The notes beneath the pieces are model-generated. The model did no database searches. It was not told where the DNA came from and saw only the letters and a program-made list of their open reading frames with translations. Source: Pseudeuparius sepicola (lineage: Eukaryota; Arthropoda; Insecta; Coleoptera; Anthribidae). From it: 64,000 nt of DNA. Shown in pieces: positions 22,448 to 33,653 of this stretch (positions are counted from its first letter, which is position 1; every line of letters starts with the position of its first letter). The stretch covers positions 31,719,278-31,783,277 of the forward strand of contig OY987302.1 in the NCBI GenBank assembly GCA_963920635.1, in the 5' to 3' direction. The translations under genes and the position numbers were made by a program.

Positions 22448-24476
22448 TTAGCATAGGTACTTTTTGGGAGCTCCCCGTGGCGCAATCCCCAGTATTGGTT
22501 CTCGCCCCACTGGTCTTCCCATGGATCCCTCTCTAGCCAGTAGGTCCGCAGTCTCGTTCCCCGCTATGCCTGCATGACCAGGCACCCACGTCAGAACAAC
22601 CCTGTTCCCTTCGGCCACCAGCCTGAGCAAACTCGTTCTACAGTCCTCCAACAAAGTGGACCAGGTACGGTTTGCTCTCAGCGCCTGTAAGGCCGCTTTA
22701 CTGTCAGAGCAGAAGGTCAGCTTCGGGCCCTTGACTCTGAGCCTGAGCGATTCCTCTGCCCCCATCATGATAGCAAACACCTCCGCCTGGAACACGGTGG
22801 TGTGCTCCCCGAGGGAGGTAGTCAGCCTCCTGGCCAGTTCCTGACAAAAGGCACCGGCCCCCGTTCCCTTCCCCATCTTGGATCTGTCTGTGAACCAGAC
22901 GAGCCCGCCATGGGCATCGCTGTTCCCTTTGGCCCACTCCTCTCTGTCTGGAAAGACAAAGCGGAGTCGGCCGTGGAAGCCGATGGAAGGTGTCTGCGCA
23001 TCCCTTCTCATCTCCAGGATTGGCACCACTTCCCTCAGCTCTGACCACAGCTGCCGGTGCCCGTATACCGAGCGTCCGGCAACACACAGGTTGAGACCCA
23101 CTAATCTGAGGGCCGCCTTGGCCGCCTCGTACTCCACCACCGCGCCCAGAGGGGGCAGCCCCACCAGTGCTTCCAAAGCCCGGGTGGGCGCCGTCCTCAG
23201 GGCGCCGGTGATGCACAGGCAGGCAAGGCACTGTATCTTGTCCAACGCCGCCGCTGGTCTGGTCCTGCGAGTGCCTGACCACCATGCGACGGCCCCATGT
23301 GAAATCATGAGAACAATCCAGAGCATGATTCTGGGATTCAATCCCCACAAGGTACCGATGGCTCTCCGACATGCCCAAAGCGCATTGCACGCCTTCTTGG
23401 TCCTCATGAGGATATGCTCCTCGAAGGTCAATCTGGAATCCAACCAGACTCCTAGATATTTAACCTTCTTTCTATCCTCGAGGTGGACCCCGCATAACTA
23501 TGCGAGAAGCGGGGTCCACCTTTCTCTTCTTGGTGAATATCACCAACTCAACCTTGTTAGCATTGGCACTTAATCTGTTCACATCGCACCAGCGCGTGAA
23601 CCTCTCCAGGGCTCCGTTAAGGAGCTCCTCCAGAAGCCCCACGTCGTTTTGAACTAGGATCACTATGTCGTCCGCGTACGCTTGTACGTAGACCCCCTGC
23701 TCCACCTCCAAGATTCAAAGGAGCTCATCGACCACCATGCACCAAAGGAGGGGAGACAAAACCCCTGAGGACAGCCTCTTGATGCATTGACGGTCACATG
23801 TTCTCCACTCAGCCCGGCCTCGACCGCCCTGCCAGTGAACATGGATCGGGTCTACCTTACCAAGGCTTCCCCGACCCCTACGCCCTCCACGGCCCTGCAG
23901 ATCGAGTCCACTGCTGTGTTGTCGAAGGCCCCCTCTATGTCCAGAAAGATCCCCACCGAGAGTAATCCCCCCCTCCAGTCCCTCGTCGAGCCTTGCGGTG
24001 AGATGGTGCAGGGCCGAGTCCACGGACCTGCCCATCTGGTACGCATGCTGGGTGGGACACGTAGGGACACTGAAAGCAAGCTGCTCCTTTAAATATCTAT
24101 CCACCAGCCTCTCCAGTGTCTTTATCAAGGAGCTGGTGAGGCTGATGGGTCTGTAGGCTTTGGCATCAGTATAATCGCTGCGCCCCGGCTTGGGGATAAA
24201 GATCACCCTGATCTGCATCCACCGCCAGGGAACATGCTCCCTGGCCACAGATGCTCGAAATACGCCTACCAATGGTCCGGTGAGTGCCCTCCCGTCCCTC
24301 TGAAGGAGAGCCGCTGAAAACAGATTACCTCCCGTGGAGCCCAAACCCCTCACCTTATTTTGTATTATCCAGGGTTCCTGGATAAGTACAATGTCTACAT
24401 CCTCACACACCACCTTTCTGCACAGTTGAGCCATTGATGCTCTGCCATGCTGTAGGTTGATCTGCATGATTTTCAT
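22448..24476 (-). pseudogene. LINE ORF2 (endonuclease-RT-RNase H), internally deleted
   Basis: The start MKIMQINLQHGRASMAQL and DIVLIQEPW are the first blocks of the APE endonuclease. Within about 50 residues the sequence jumps into the RT (VIFIPKPGR, AKAYRPISLTS), so most of the endonuclease is gone. The RT box is QAYADDIVIL at 23650-23690. After another frame change an RNase H follows, with WFTDRSK, FQAEVFAI, CSDSKAALQAL and WVPGHAGIAGNETAD. The ORF stops at 22448 without a 3' tail. Confidence 0.8.
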
Positions 24477-24716
24477 TTTTTTATATAATAATTGTCTCCT
24501 AGAGAGGCCCTTTGGGGCCACCCTCGTCCTCATCCGACGAGGTCGAGAGGAGCCTCCTTTCGACGGCTGAGAGGGCCGGGGACACCACACTTGTTGTGTC
24601 ATCCCCCCCCTCGTCCATCGCCTCGGCCTATCCCGGTGCGGCCGCGGGTTCCTCTTCATGACAAGAAGCCCCCGCAGCCCCACCGGTGTCCATTGCGGCG
24701 TCCAAGATGTCTCCCC

Positions 24717-26071
24717 TTAACGGAGGGAGCACCGTGGACGCCACCCTGTCCGCAGCCAGGATGTCGAGGGGGCACCTCGGCCCCGTTCCTGCTCGCGGCC
24801 GCCGGGCTGCGAGAGGGCACAACCCTGTCGCCTCCCGGCACGATCTTCAGCCTTGCCCTTGTCACGAGCCTTCGCCCCGCCCCACCCGAGGGGGTGACCC
24901 CAGACGTACCCAGGGACTGACTCCTGGTCTATCCCGACCACCAGGCGCACTCCCTCAGGCCCATCCTCCCTCTGCCACACCCTCCAGCGCTGGCAGCAGA
25001 TCCTGTTCTGCACCTCCAGGCAGCGGACTATCGCGGTACTTGGTATCGTCGACAGCCCCCGGCCCGGGATCCACAGAACAGCTCTCCTGAGGCGGAGGCT
25101 CTCCGGGTCCACTTCCACCAGGTTAGCGAGCCCCCAGGGTCTGATGTTTACCAGCTCCCTGCGGACCCACTCCCTGGATTCCGCGTCCCCGACCTCCACC
25201 ACCAGGTGCCGTCGCACACCCATGCGCCCCTGATGGCGGGAGCAAAGGTGGCTCCCCCCATCACGGTCACCGCCACCCTGTGGCCCATGGCCCCGACGAA
25301 ATCCAGTAGGCCCGCATGGTCAAAGTCCGTGACCTGACCGCGCAGACCCACCATGATCCGCGGCAACCCCCTGCCCACTGCTCCGGCATAGGTGCCCCCC
25401 GAGGGGTCCCCGCGAGACGCCGTTTCGGGCGCCAAGCCCGGCCCCGCTCCAGAGCCCAATGCGGACGCAGCCCTCCCCCCCCGGCTGCCGCACCCCTTCC
25501 GGAGTCCGCCGCCCTGGGGCCGGTCGGAGGCAGGTTTTTGTCTGGGGTGCTGGCAGGGCGTTCCCCTGCTGCCCCCCCCCCCCCCACCTTTCTTCCCCCG
25601 CTTCCTCTTGCCGCCCTTCCCCGGCATGCCCCCTGTGGAGCCCGTCGTGGATGGCGTAGCAGGGTGATCAGACCCAGAAGAGGGGCCGGGTTCGGAGGTC
25701 CCAGCTTGCGCCAGGGCCTCCTCCTCCATCTTCCTCTTCTTCTTGGCCCTTTTCTTCTCGGCCCCAGACCTGTTGTGGGAGTGTACCTTGACCCTCCCCA
25801 GGCTCTGAGCCAAGTTGTCTACCGCAGAGGACGAGGTTGGACTGGGGTCCCCTTTCAGAGACCCCTGTTCTCCCCCGACCTCCGCAGCTGTCAGAGTGGC
25901 AACAGCGGCAGGAGGGTCCCTTGTAGGGGCCCTCTCCTTCGGCTTCCAACCCCGGGGCGGGCTGCTCCGCGGGGGGGCCCAAATTGGAGCTCCCCCGCTC
26001 GATGGCTGCCTCCGCCCTTGCTTTGTTGTCCTTGGTTTCGTTATAGTCATTGTCCTTGTTAGTTCATTCAT
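24717..26071 (-). pseudogene. LINE ORF1 (gag-like, basic N-terminus), frameshifted
   Basis: The ORF starts with ATG at 26071 and reads through a Pro/Gly/Lys-rich low-complexity region with KKRAKKKRK and GKGGKRKRGKKGG blocks. It then continues toward a conserved nucleic-acid-binding module. Around 25148-25223 the frame shifts. The second frame carries the module (SREWVRRELVNIRPW, LRRAVLWIPG, RLVVGIDQES), which resembles the DUF4780-type domain common in insect LINE ORF1s. The domain assignment is from memory of the family, not a search. Confidence 0.6.
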
Positions 26072-26430
26072 TATTCATAGTAAGTCCCACGAGTAATGCG
26101 GAATTGAAGGTCGACGCCCGCAGAGCTGCTTGCGGACGCAAGGCCTACTTACACCTGGGATTCGGCCTGCTGTCCCAGGGGGCCGTTCGGACTCACTAAC
26201 GCGGAGCAGTACATCCCCAAGCACGGCGAACACTGGGGATTACGGATTCTTTTATCAAGGTTTACTCCTTTAGATCCATCGTGTTCTGTTTAAACAGGGG
26301 AACCTCTTGAAAGGTGCGGCTCTTCGTCGCGCACGATGATCTTGGGGGGTTTCCCCCCTGGGGCTATTAGCCTATCCCTCAGGCATACAGGGCTCGAAAC
26401 CGAGCCCCGCACGCCCAAGCGACAGGTAAG

Positions 26431-27538
26431 TATTCACCCCTATCCCTCTTTATAATAGGTATTTTGTTGTTAAAGTTGATGGTTTGGGAGATATTTGCAA
26501 AAAAACTAAAAATGGTACTTTCTTAGTGCTAGAAGGGCCAACGCCGACTTCTCTCAAGGGGGAAAACTTGGGAGAGTAATATCTGGGTCCAAATAAAGCT
26601 ATTAAAGCAATTTCCAGCTTTCCACTAATTATTTTCTTATTGAACTACCTGTCGCCTGGCCTAATTGTATAGTCACCGGAACTAAAGGTGTATGCAAAAT
26701 TTCAGCTCAATCGGATGTCAGGAAGTGCTTCTAATTCAGCTTGCAAGATTCGACCCACACATACATACTAACAGGTGAAGTTAAATAAAAGCTTGTAATT
26801 ATGTAAATGCGCCAGCGGCATACTGCCTAATACGAATGGCAACGTCGCATGAAACGTTGTAGGGGGCGCCACTAGTTGAAATTAAATGTATGCCACAGTT
26901 CTGTGGGTATGATAAATATGAATCAGACCTGATCCCAGCATCTCACACAAATTTCAAGTTTTTATCAAATATTTTATACTTTAGTTGCAATTTGAATGTT
27001 TGTAATTAAAAATATGAAAATGACTATATGTTGTTTTATTTTGATACATTTTGTTACCAGCTAAAAACAAAATAATAGAAAGTTTGAAGTATGTCTAATA
27101 ATTATAAAATAGAACGTAATTATGAAAATATTACATGGCTGACTATGTGAAAATTTTAAAAAAATCAGCCATAGCTCTTTTATTTTTTTATAATAACTAT
27201 GCCGAGTATTATATCTTTGGAAAGCTCAAAAAATGGCCGATTTTATAAGGCCACAGCCAACTATGATTTACATTTAAAAAAACACAAGTTTATGTCATAT
27301 CTCAAAAATCACAATCAACATAAAAAATTGGATTAGATTATCTTATTAAGCCCAAAATTATCTACAATTTTTGTCTCTACGATTTTTCTGTATAATTAGA
27401 AATATCGGAGCTACAGAGATCTGATGAAACAGCAAAAAATCACTTTTCAAAATATCTAGTGAGCCATGAACTTTTTTAAATATCCAAAAGAGGCATTAGA
27501 TTGAGCATTCAAAACTGCAATTCTTTCCCCATTTAACC
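26431..27538. repeat. Mostly AT-rich; possible RTE-type LINE 3' tail at about 26640-26790
   Basis: The segment GTATGCAAAATTTCAGCTCA, then CTTGCAAGATTCGACCCACA and a CATACATACT tail, resembles RTE-type 3' ends seen widely in arthropods. Orientation is + and no coding part is present. The rest of the interval is AT-rich, with nothing else recognised. Confidence 0.35.
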
Positions 27539-27602
27539 TTTGTTCTAGCTCTGCTAGTTTCCGAGATCCCCATAGTGGGCATCGAAAAAAACTCACCCTG
27601 TA
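27539..27602 (-). repeat. Solo end of a CAGGGTGAG foldback
   Basis: Read on the minus strand from 27600, the sequence starts CAGGGTGAGTTTTTTTCGAT and continues into GGGGATCTCGG. It is related to the ends at 29271 and 33420. The opposite arm was not found. Confidence 0.6.
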
Positions 27603-27638
27603 TATTAATTATGCAGGATACGTTGTCACTTCAAAAAG

Positions 27639-27660
27639 ATATATATATATATATATATAT
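27639..27660. repeat. (AT)n microsatellite
   Basis: Eleven AT units lie just outside the TTAA foldback. Confidence 0.9.
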
Positions 27661-27671
27661 GTTACGGTTAA

Positions 27672-28613
27672 AGTGTTTACTTGGCTAGTTTATAGACTAG
27701 CTGGATAGTATACAAACTATCCAAATGTCTGGTTATTTTGATGGAAAATCGTCTTTTCACTAAAATAGCCAGGAATATTGGTTGGTTTGTATACTATCCA
27801 GCTAGTTTACAAACTATATAAGATTTGTCGCTAAAGTACAAACCACAAGAAAATTACACAAATTAACCGACGTTTTTGGCTAGTTTACAAACTATCCACA
27901 GTAGTTGGATAAAGTGTGAACTTAATATTGCTAGTAGTAGTTGATTCATTTTTAATAATCAAATACACAAATTTCACATGACACAGTAAACAACAACCAG
28001 TGGCGCACCCAAGGAGGGGGGGCAGGGCTCCTAGGCCCCCTCAGACCTCTCATATTTAAAAAAATTCTCGAGGGTGGTATTGTAGATGTACTGTCCTCTG
28101 TGCGACTTTCGGCAATTATTTTCCCAATCCGAGACTGGCCTGGAAATTTCTTTTAATCACAAAATATTTTGTATGCAATACGTCAAACTTTTTAAGTTGG
28201 GCTCCCCTAAGTCGTATTTTCTGGGTGCACCACTGACAATAACAGAACTCACTTGCCATAAACATAACCTCACTTTTCTAACAAATTAACCAAACTGAAT
28301 GGGTTACTTTACATTTACATACTAACCAACGAGTTGGTTATTATGTATTACTAGCAATATTAAGTTCACACTTTATCCAACTACTGTGGATAGTTTTTAG
28401 ACTAGCCAAAAACGCCGGTTAATTTGTGTAATTTTCTTGTGGTTTGTACTTTAGCGACAAATCTTATATAGTTTGTAAACTAGCTGGATAGTACACAAAC
28501 CAACCAATATTCGTGGCTATTTTAGTGAAAAGATGATTTTCCATCAAAATAACCAGACATTTGGATAGTTTGTATACTATCCAGCTAGTCTATAAACTAG
28601 CCAAGTAAACACT
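27672..28613. mobile_element. TTAA-flanked foldback with nested hAT MITE
   Basis: Arms of about 275 bp begin AGTGTTTACTTGGCTAG and end with the complement. TTAA lies on both sides (27668-27671, 28614-28617), the piggyBac-type target. The interior holds a second element at 27999-28235. No transposase is present. Confidence 0.75.
27999..28235. mobile_element. hAT MITE with CAGTGGCGCACCCA TIRs
   Basis: The terminal repeats CAGTGGCGCACCCA and TGGGTGCACCACTG differ at one base. The 8-bp flanks are ACAACAAC (27991-27998) and ACAATAAC (28236-28243). CAGTGG-type ends are classic for hAT elements. It is 237 bp and non-coding, and it sits in the loop of the TTAA foldback. Confidence 0.85.
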
Positions 28614-28617
28614 TTAA

Positions 28618-29115
28618 AGAACCGTTGAACCAAAAATATACAGGTAGTTCCATTCTGCAAAGTGTCAAAGTTGAGCAAGATAGAAATTTTAAAGGCATCT
28701 GGCGAGTCAAGTGTGCCATGGAATTACTTCGAAACAGTTGGATGATGAACAGGACCACTCACAGTGTCGATGTGCAAAGATCCAATAAAAAATATGCAAG
28801 GTGTTCTTCTCTGTAGCAACTCGTAATGCTGAATTTTTAAACTTTATACAGGTCAAAAATTGAGTATGTCAAAACCACCCCAGGCATTATAAACGAACTA
28901 AGTAAAAAAAATACAGAATCCTGCCAGTCAGTGAGTCCAAAAGAGTTAAGGTGGCTGGTGTGCCACAACAGGTCCAACAATTTTAATTGTTTTTATTTCT
29001 TGGTTCGATGATGTAAAGAAATAAATTACTTTTGTGTTTATTAATATTTTTCAATGATTTCAGAGCACTCCTGACCAGTTTAAAGTTTAATAAAAATTCA
29101 GCATCCATTGAATTT
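28618..29115 (+). repeat. Dispersed repeat copy B
   Basis: This second copy of the repeat at 14696-17095 is here without the hAT-like or foldback insertions. It serves as a paralogous empty site. A 63-codon open frame at 28625-28816 has no recognisable motif. Confidence 0.6.
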
Positions 29116-29270
29116 TAATTGGGTTTTTCGCCACCAAACTGGTTAAAAGACAACTTTTTCAAGTTGCCTGGAGAATTAATAAATTCTTAACAGTAAATGA
29201 ACTAAACTTTGAACTTGTAACTCAAAAAATATCTTCAACAAATTTGTTTCCTGAGCCTTCGGAGAATATA

Positions 29271-30770
29271 CAGGGTGACCGTATTTCGAGTCTTTGCATG
29301 GGGATCTTGGTTATCTTAAGAGATACAAGGTCAGTTAAATTGGGTCAAAGTTGCGGAATTTGATGCCGAGTAACATGGTAAAAAAAAATTTTGGCTGGCC
29401 CTTCTCGTTTTGAAAATAATGCGAAAAAACTGAAAATTGTCATTTTCGTTTTTATTTTTTTAAGCGAAAACGAATGGGGCTGGACATTTCTAAGTTAAAC
29501 ATTATTAAGGCACTTTTTTACAAGGAATCCAAATATGATCTCGCTTTTTTTTTTCTCGCCTCCCTGGACAAAGATATGACGATCAACTTTTATTTTTCTT
29601 ATGGGAGCCATATTGGATTTTTGCATTTTTGAAAAGAGGATTTTTTTCTGGTTAAAATGATATTTCACACATTATGCTTTACTTTGTTTTTCTTGTCGTA
29701 ATATCAAATTATTCGTTTTTGCATAGAGTGCCTTGAAACGAAAGCCCCATAATGTTTGACGTTTTTGCATAGAGTGCCTTGGAAACATAAGCCCCATAAT
29801 GTTTGACATTTCTGCATAGAATGCCTTGGAAACATAAGCCCCATAACCTTTGATAGTTTAGTACAATTTTAAATGTCAGGGATACTTTAATTTACTGAAA
29901 AAAATTCATTTTCACATGAAGAAAAGCGTGACATGATTCAAATGTATTATTCCTCAAATATAAATGACGTCGAAGGGATATTGGATAATTGGCATGAACA
30001 ATTTAAAGAAACGTGCTGCATGCTGCATTGTGCCTTGAGGAACAAGGAGGGCAAATTGAACATTTACTGTCTACTCGTCTAGGTTTTTGTTGTTCTTTGT
30101 GTTTCTAGTTTGATTCTTTTAGTGTTAATGTGTTAGGTATATGGCAAATGGCGAATAAACAACAAGGTCTCAGATCTTACTCTTGTCCTCGCGGTACGTT
30201 TATGATTTATTTAATCAATAAATTTAACCTGAATTTTTACTGAACCGTTAAACAATATTCCAAAGCACACTTTGCAACAATGGGTAACTAGGCTTATGTT
30301 TCCAAGGCACTCTATGCAAAAACGTCAAACATTATGGGGCTTACGTTTCCAAGGCACTCTATGCAAAAACGATTAATTTGATATTACGGCAAGAAAAACA
30401 AAGTAAAGCATAATGTGTGACATATCAAAATCCAATATGGCGCCCATAAGAAAAATAAAAGTTGATCATCATATCTTTGTCCAGGGAGGCGAGAAAAAAA
30501 ATGCGAGATCATATTTGGATTCCTTGTAAAAAAGTGCCTTAATAATGTTTAACTTAGAAATGTCCAGAGCCATTAGTTTTCGTTTAAAAAAATAAAAACG
30601 AAAATGACAATTTTCAGTTTTTTCGCATTATTTTCAAAACGAGAAGGGCCAGCCAAAATGTTTTTTACCATGTTACTCGGCATCAAATTCCGCAACTTTG
30701 CCCCAATTGAACCGACCTCGTATCTCTTAAGATAACCAAGATCCCCATGCAAAGACTCGAAATACGGTCA
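29271..30770. mobile_element. Mariner-like foldback, CAGGGTGACC family
   Basis: The left end CAGGGTGACCGTATTTCGAG follows TA. The right arm ends at CTCGAAATACGGTCA, so the last six bases are lost. Inside both arms lie 46-47-bp tandem units (three near 29715-29855, two inverted near 30300-30375). The centre holds a mariner transposase N-terminal fragment. Confidence 0.8.
29873..30082 (+). pseudogene. Mariner-type transposase N-terminal fragment
   Basis: From ATG at 29873, after one in-frame TAA, the frame reads SFSHEEKRDMIQMYYSS and then WHEQFKE. This matches the start of the first helix-turn-helix of mariner-like transposases (T-x-EEK-x-DMI-x-x-Y). It stops at 30082. It is the only coding trace in this foldback and suggests its parent was an autonomous mariner-like element. 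Confidence 0.6.
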
Positions 30771-30807
30771 AAGTGTCAATTTTTTTATTTAGGCTAAGGT
30801 TTAATTG

Positions 30808-32687
30808 TTAACCACTTCATAAATAAGTTTTTGTTAAAAAAAAACTGTTTTTTTTGTAAAACTATTTATTTTAGGTTACGTAGTGTATGGTCAAAACATG
30901 GGGTTACACACAACCCGACATTACATGGTTCACACATATAAACAGTCTCTTTCCGCAACTTATTCCGGGTACAAACAAAACATCTTTTTCAACTGGTCAA
31001 GTTTTGGTTTCTTGATGGAATTTTTCTAGGAAAATGTCTAGCTATCAATCGAAATGGAGCTGGATCGTGCGCCCTTCGTGCTGTGTAAACGTAGTCATCT
31101 AAATTGGATTCTATCATTTTTTTAGCTGAAACTTAGCCAGTGTAGGGCATCTTGGAATAAGATATGACTATTCAGCAGGACCATGTCCATAATATGGAAA
31201 AATACTTTTTTGTACCATTTAGTTGTTCTTCTTACACTTTCGATAGAGCTTAGCAGCATATCAGTTTTGTCTACTGCTCCCATTCTTTTGTTGTATTCAA
31301 TAATGCACTCTGGCTTCATTATTTGTCTGTTCGTTGTTCTATCAGTTTTCCCTGTAGCTGCAACATTCTTGTCATGGGCTGTACTGAGCATAAATACATC
31401 TCGCTTGTCACACCACTTTATGGCAATTAGTCTATTTCTAGTAGTACGAAATGTAAACTCGCCCTTTTTCAGTTTTTCTTCCATTTTGGGCATTTGCTTT
31501 CTGGTTTTGCCCACAGTACCACAAGCATTAGTAGAATGGTCATATAGCCCTCATATATGACCTCTGTCCAAGTATGGTTCAAGAAGGGTAGCAACTACAT
31601 CTCCAGATTTTTCAAAACTCGATGCCACAGTTTCTGTGGTTGCTCCAGTATATATGATAAAATCTAATATATACCCAGTAACTGCCATCTCACAAAACAA
31701 AAAATTTTATACCGAATCGGTGTCTCTTTGAGGGTATATATTGTTTAAAAAATAGCCTACCCTTGAATAGCATTAGACTTTCATCGATGCACAACTCTTT
31801 ATATGGGGTAAAAGATTCTCTAAATGTCGCTCTTGCATGATTCACAATTTTACGAATTTTGCGTAACGTATAATCATTTCTTGGCAAATTATTGTCAGAA
31901 AAATGCATCATACTTAGGATCCCCAAAAAACGGTCTCGTGACATTGTTTTTTTGAAAGCAGGCGTTTCTAGTAATGCATTTGTAGACCAGTACTCCTGTA
32001 ATTGAAGCTTTTTTTACTCGCGCCATTAAAAAATTTAGTGCAAAAAAATGATGTAATTCCTTTGAATCTGTGTCCTTCCATTGGTTCAATCTAGAATGTG
32101 GCCGAAGACGCTCTGTGTGTTCCACAACGTAATTATAAAATTTATTAGTTTCACTAACTATAAAACTTGTTATCTCCTCCCCCAAAAAAACTTGGAAATA
32201 ATCGTACTCGGAACAGTTATCAAAAAGATCCGGAATATTATGTCCCAAATTACTGGAGTCATAAGGGAATATATATGGCACAATGTTTACTTCTTCCCAA
32301 ATCATGTTTTGGTTTGTGGAGGCATATTTGACATTGTTATAACTAATATGGAACCAAAATAATTACCTTTTTTTCCGGCACTATTCACCAAAAATAACTA
32401 CGAATATAACTGTACTATTGTTTTTTTCCGCCGCAATATGCCTTGCCATACACTTTACAGGCACTACTAACCATAAAAACGACGCCCTACGAGTCGCCAC
32501 CTGTCTCCCGTCCGAAATTGACCTGCGATTGGCTCAAAAATAGTGACGAAATAACGGAAATTAGTTATACGCAAATATGCGCCCACCGCAGCGAAGCGGC
32601 TAGACCTTGCACAAAAATGCGTCATCCGCAGACTTGGCAGATAAATAATATGACGCATATATGCGTCATCCGCAGCGAAAGGGTTAA
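30808..32687 (-). mobile_element. piggyBac-like element, decayed
   Basis: The right terminus reads CCGCAGCGAAAGGG followed by TTAA (32684-32687), the classic piggyBac end and target. Subterminal GCGTCATCCGCAG repeats and an 18-bp palindrome TGACGCATATATGCGTCA precede it. The left end is weak, with only TTAACC at 30808, so this end is mutated or truncated. The transposase on the minus strand is broken. Confidence 0.75.
30866..32305 (-). pseudogene. piggyBac (DDE_Tnp_1_7-type) transposase, broken
   Basis: Fragments in order are 32305-31895 (N-terminal part), 31944-31690 (RDRFLGILSMMHFSDN, then LCIDESLMLFKGRL with the first catalytic Asp), a stretch to 31515 (TGYILDFIIYTG), and 31514-31122. That last piece has IAIKWCDKRDVFMLST, with the W-x-D catalytic region, and NKRMGAVDKTDMLLS. 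The segment carrying the second catalytic Asp appears deleted near 31545. The cysteine-rich C-terminal finger (CFVC...CEPCNVGLC) is readable down to a TAA at 30866. Several frame changes make this a pseudogene. Confidence 0.8.
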
Positions 32688-32749
32688 ATAGAACGCCCTA
32701 TATATTTTTACATATTCGAATACTACTCATTTTTCTGATTACAACCATA

Positions 32750-33417
32750 CAGGGTGGCCCACCACGAACTGCATCGATCTATATATGGAAAACTAAAAGT
32801 AGGAAAATTCTGAAAATTTGGCACCTCACCAATGCGGCTGGGCGCTGCTCAACTAAAATATTTTTGCGAATCTGACACTTCCGGTTATACCGGAAGTCGA
32901 TATCAACTTTCTTATCTCAAATGGAACACCCTGTATATTATTGCATTTTTGGATGCTAGGCATCATTTTGGAACAAAAACATTTTGCACATTTTGAATGT
33001 AATTTTTATTCATATTTTGTGAATAATAAGAACGGATTTATTTCTCAGCAGAGATCACTAGGTCAGGGCTTCTGTTACACGATGCCAAAAATTCGTTTTG
33101 AAATTTCGCGGTTTCCTCTTATAAATTGCTAATTGACTGTAGGTCTGCACCTGTAATTTTTTTCGGAAAAATGCAAATGTCTCAAAAACGGTTGGATTTA
33201 GACATAGGACATGTTGCATGTGTTTGTTCTAAAATGATGCCTAGAATCAAAAAAATGCAATAATATACAGGGTGTTCCATTTGAGATAGGAAAGTTGATA
33301 TCGACTTCCGGTATAACCGGAAGTGCTAGATTCACCAAAATATTTTAGTTGAGCAGCGCCCATCGACATTGGTGAGGTGCCAAATTTTCAGAATGTTCCT
33401 ACTTTTAGTTTTCCATA
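32750..33417. mobile_element. Compound CAGGGTGGCC foldback
   Basis: The left tip CAGGGTGGCCCACCACG follows TA. The right arm stops at CTTTTAGTTTTCCATAT, about 30 bp short. Each arm contains a second internal GGAACACCCTG boundary (about 32937 and 33269), so the structure looks like an inverted dimer of two short elements around a common centre. Confidence 0.65.
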
Positions 33418-33653
33418 TTCAGTGTGTCCCAAATTCGATGCTCACCATTGGGATCTCGGTAACTACAAGAGATAGCGAGTCGGTTAAATGGGGAAAGTTT
33501 TAGACAATTTTATGGTCAATCTGATGCCGCCGAGAAATCAAGGCTAACTGGGATCGTTTTCGAGTTATTACCAAAAAACCGAATTTTATCATTTTCGTTT
33601 TTCTTAAATATCTTAGAAACCGATGGTTTCTCAAAGACAGGACTTTGACATTA

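Larger units (their letters stand above)
22448..26430 (-). mobile_element. GC-rich LINE of the R1/LOA/I group, truncated and deleted
   Basis: The minus-strand LINE has a 5' UTR (about 26430-26072), ORF1, and ORF2 with endonuclease start, RT and RNase H. Its GC content is clearly above that of the flanks. The 3' end is cut just after the RNase H domain. Part of the endonuclease is deleted and both ORFs are frame-broken. Confidence 0.8.

Noticed and set aside
22878..23573. 231-codon plus-strand frame
   Set aside because: Antisense of the LINE RNase H region, which has clear minus-strand motifs.
24492..26096. Several long plus-strand frames (up to 248 codons)
   Set aside because: These are antisense shadows of the GC-rich LINE ORF1, with Pro/Arg-rich composition and no domains.
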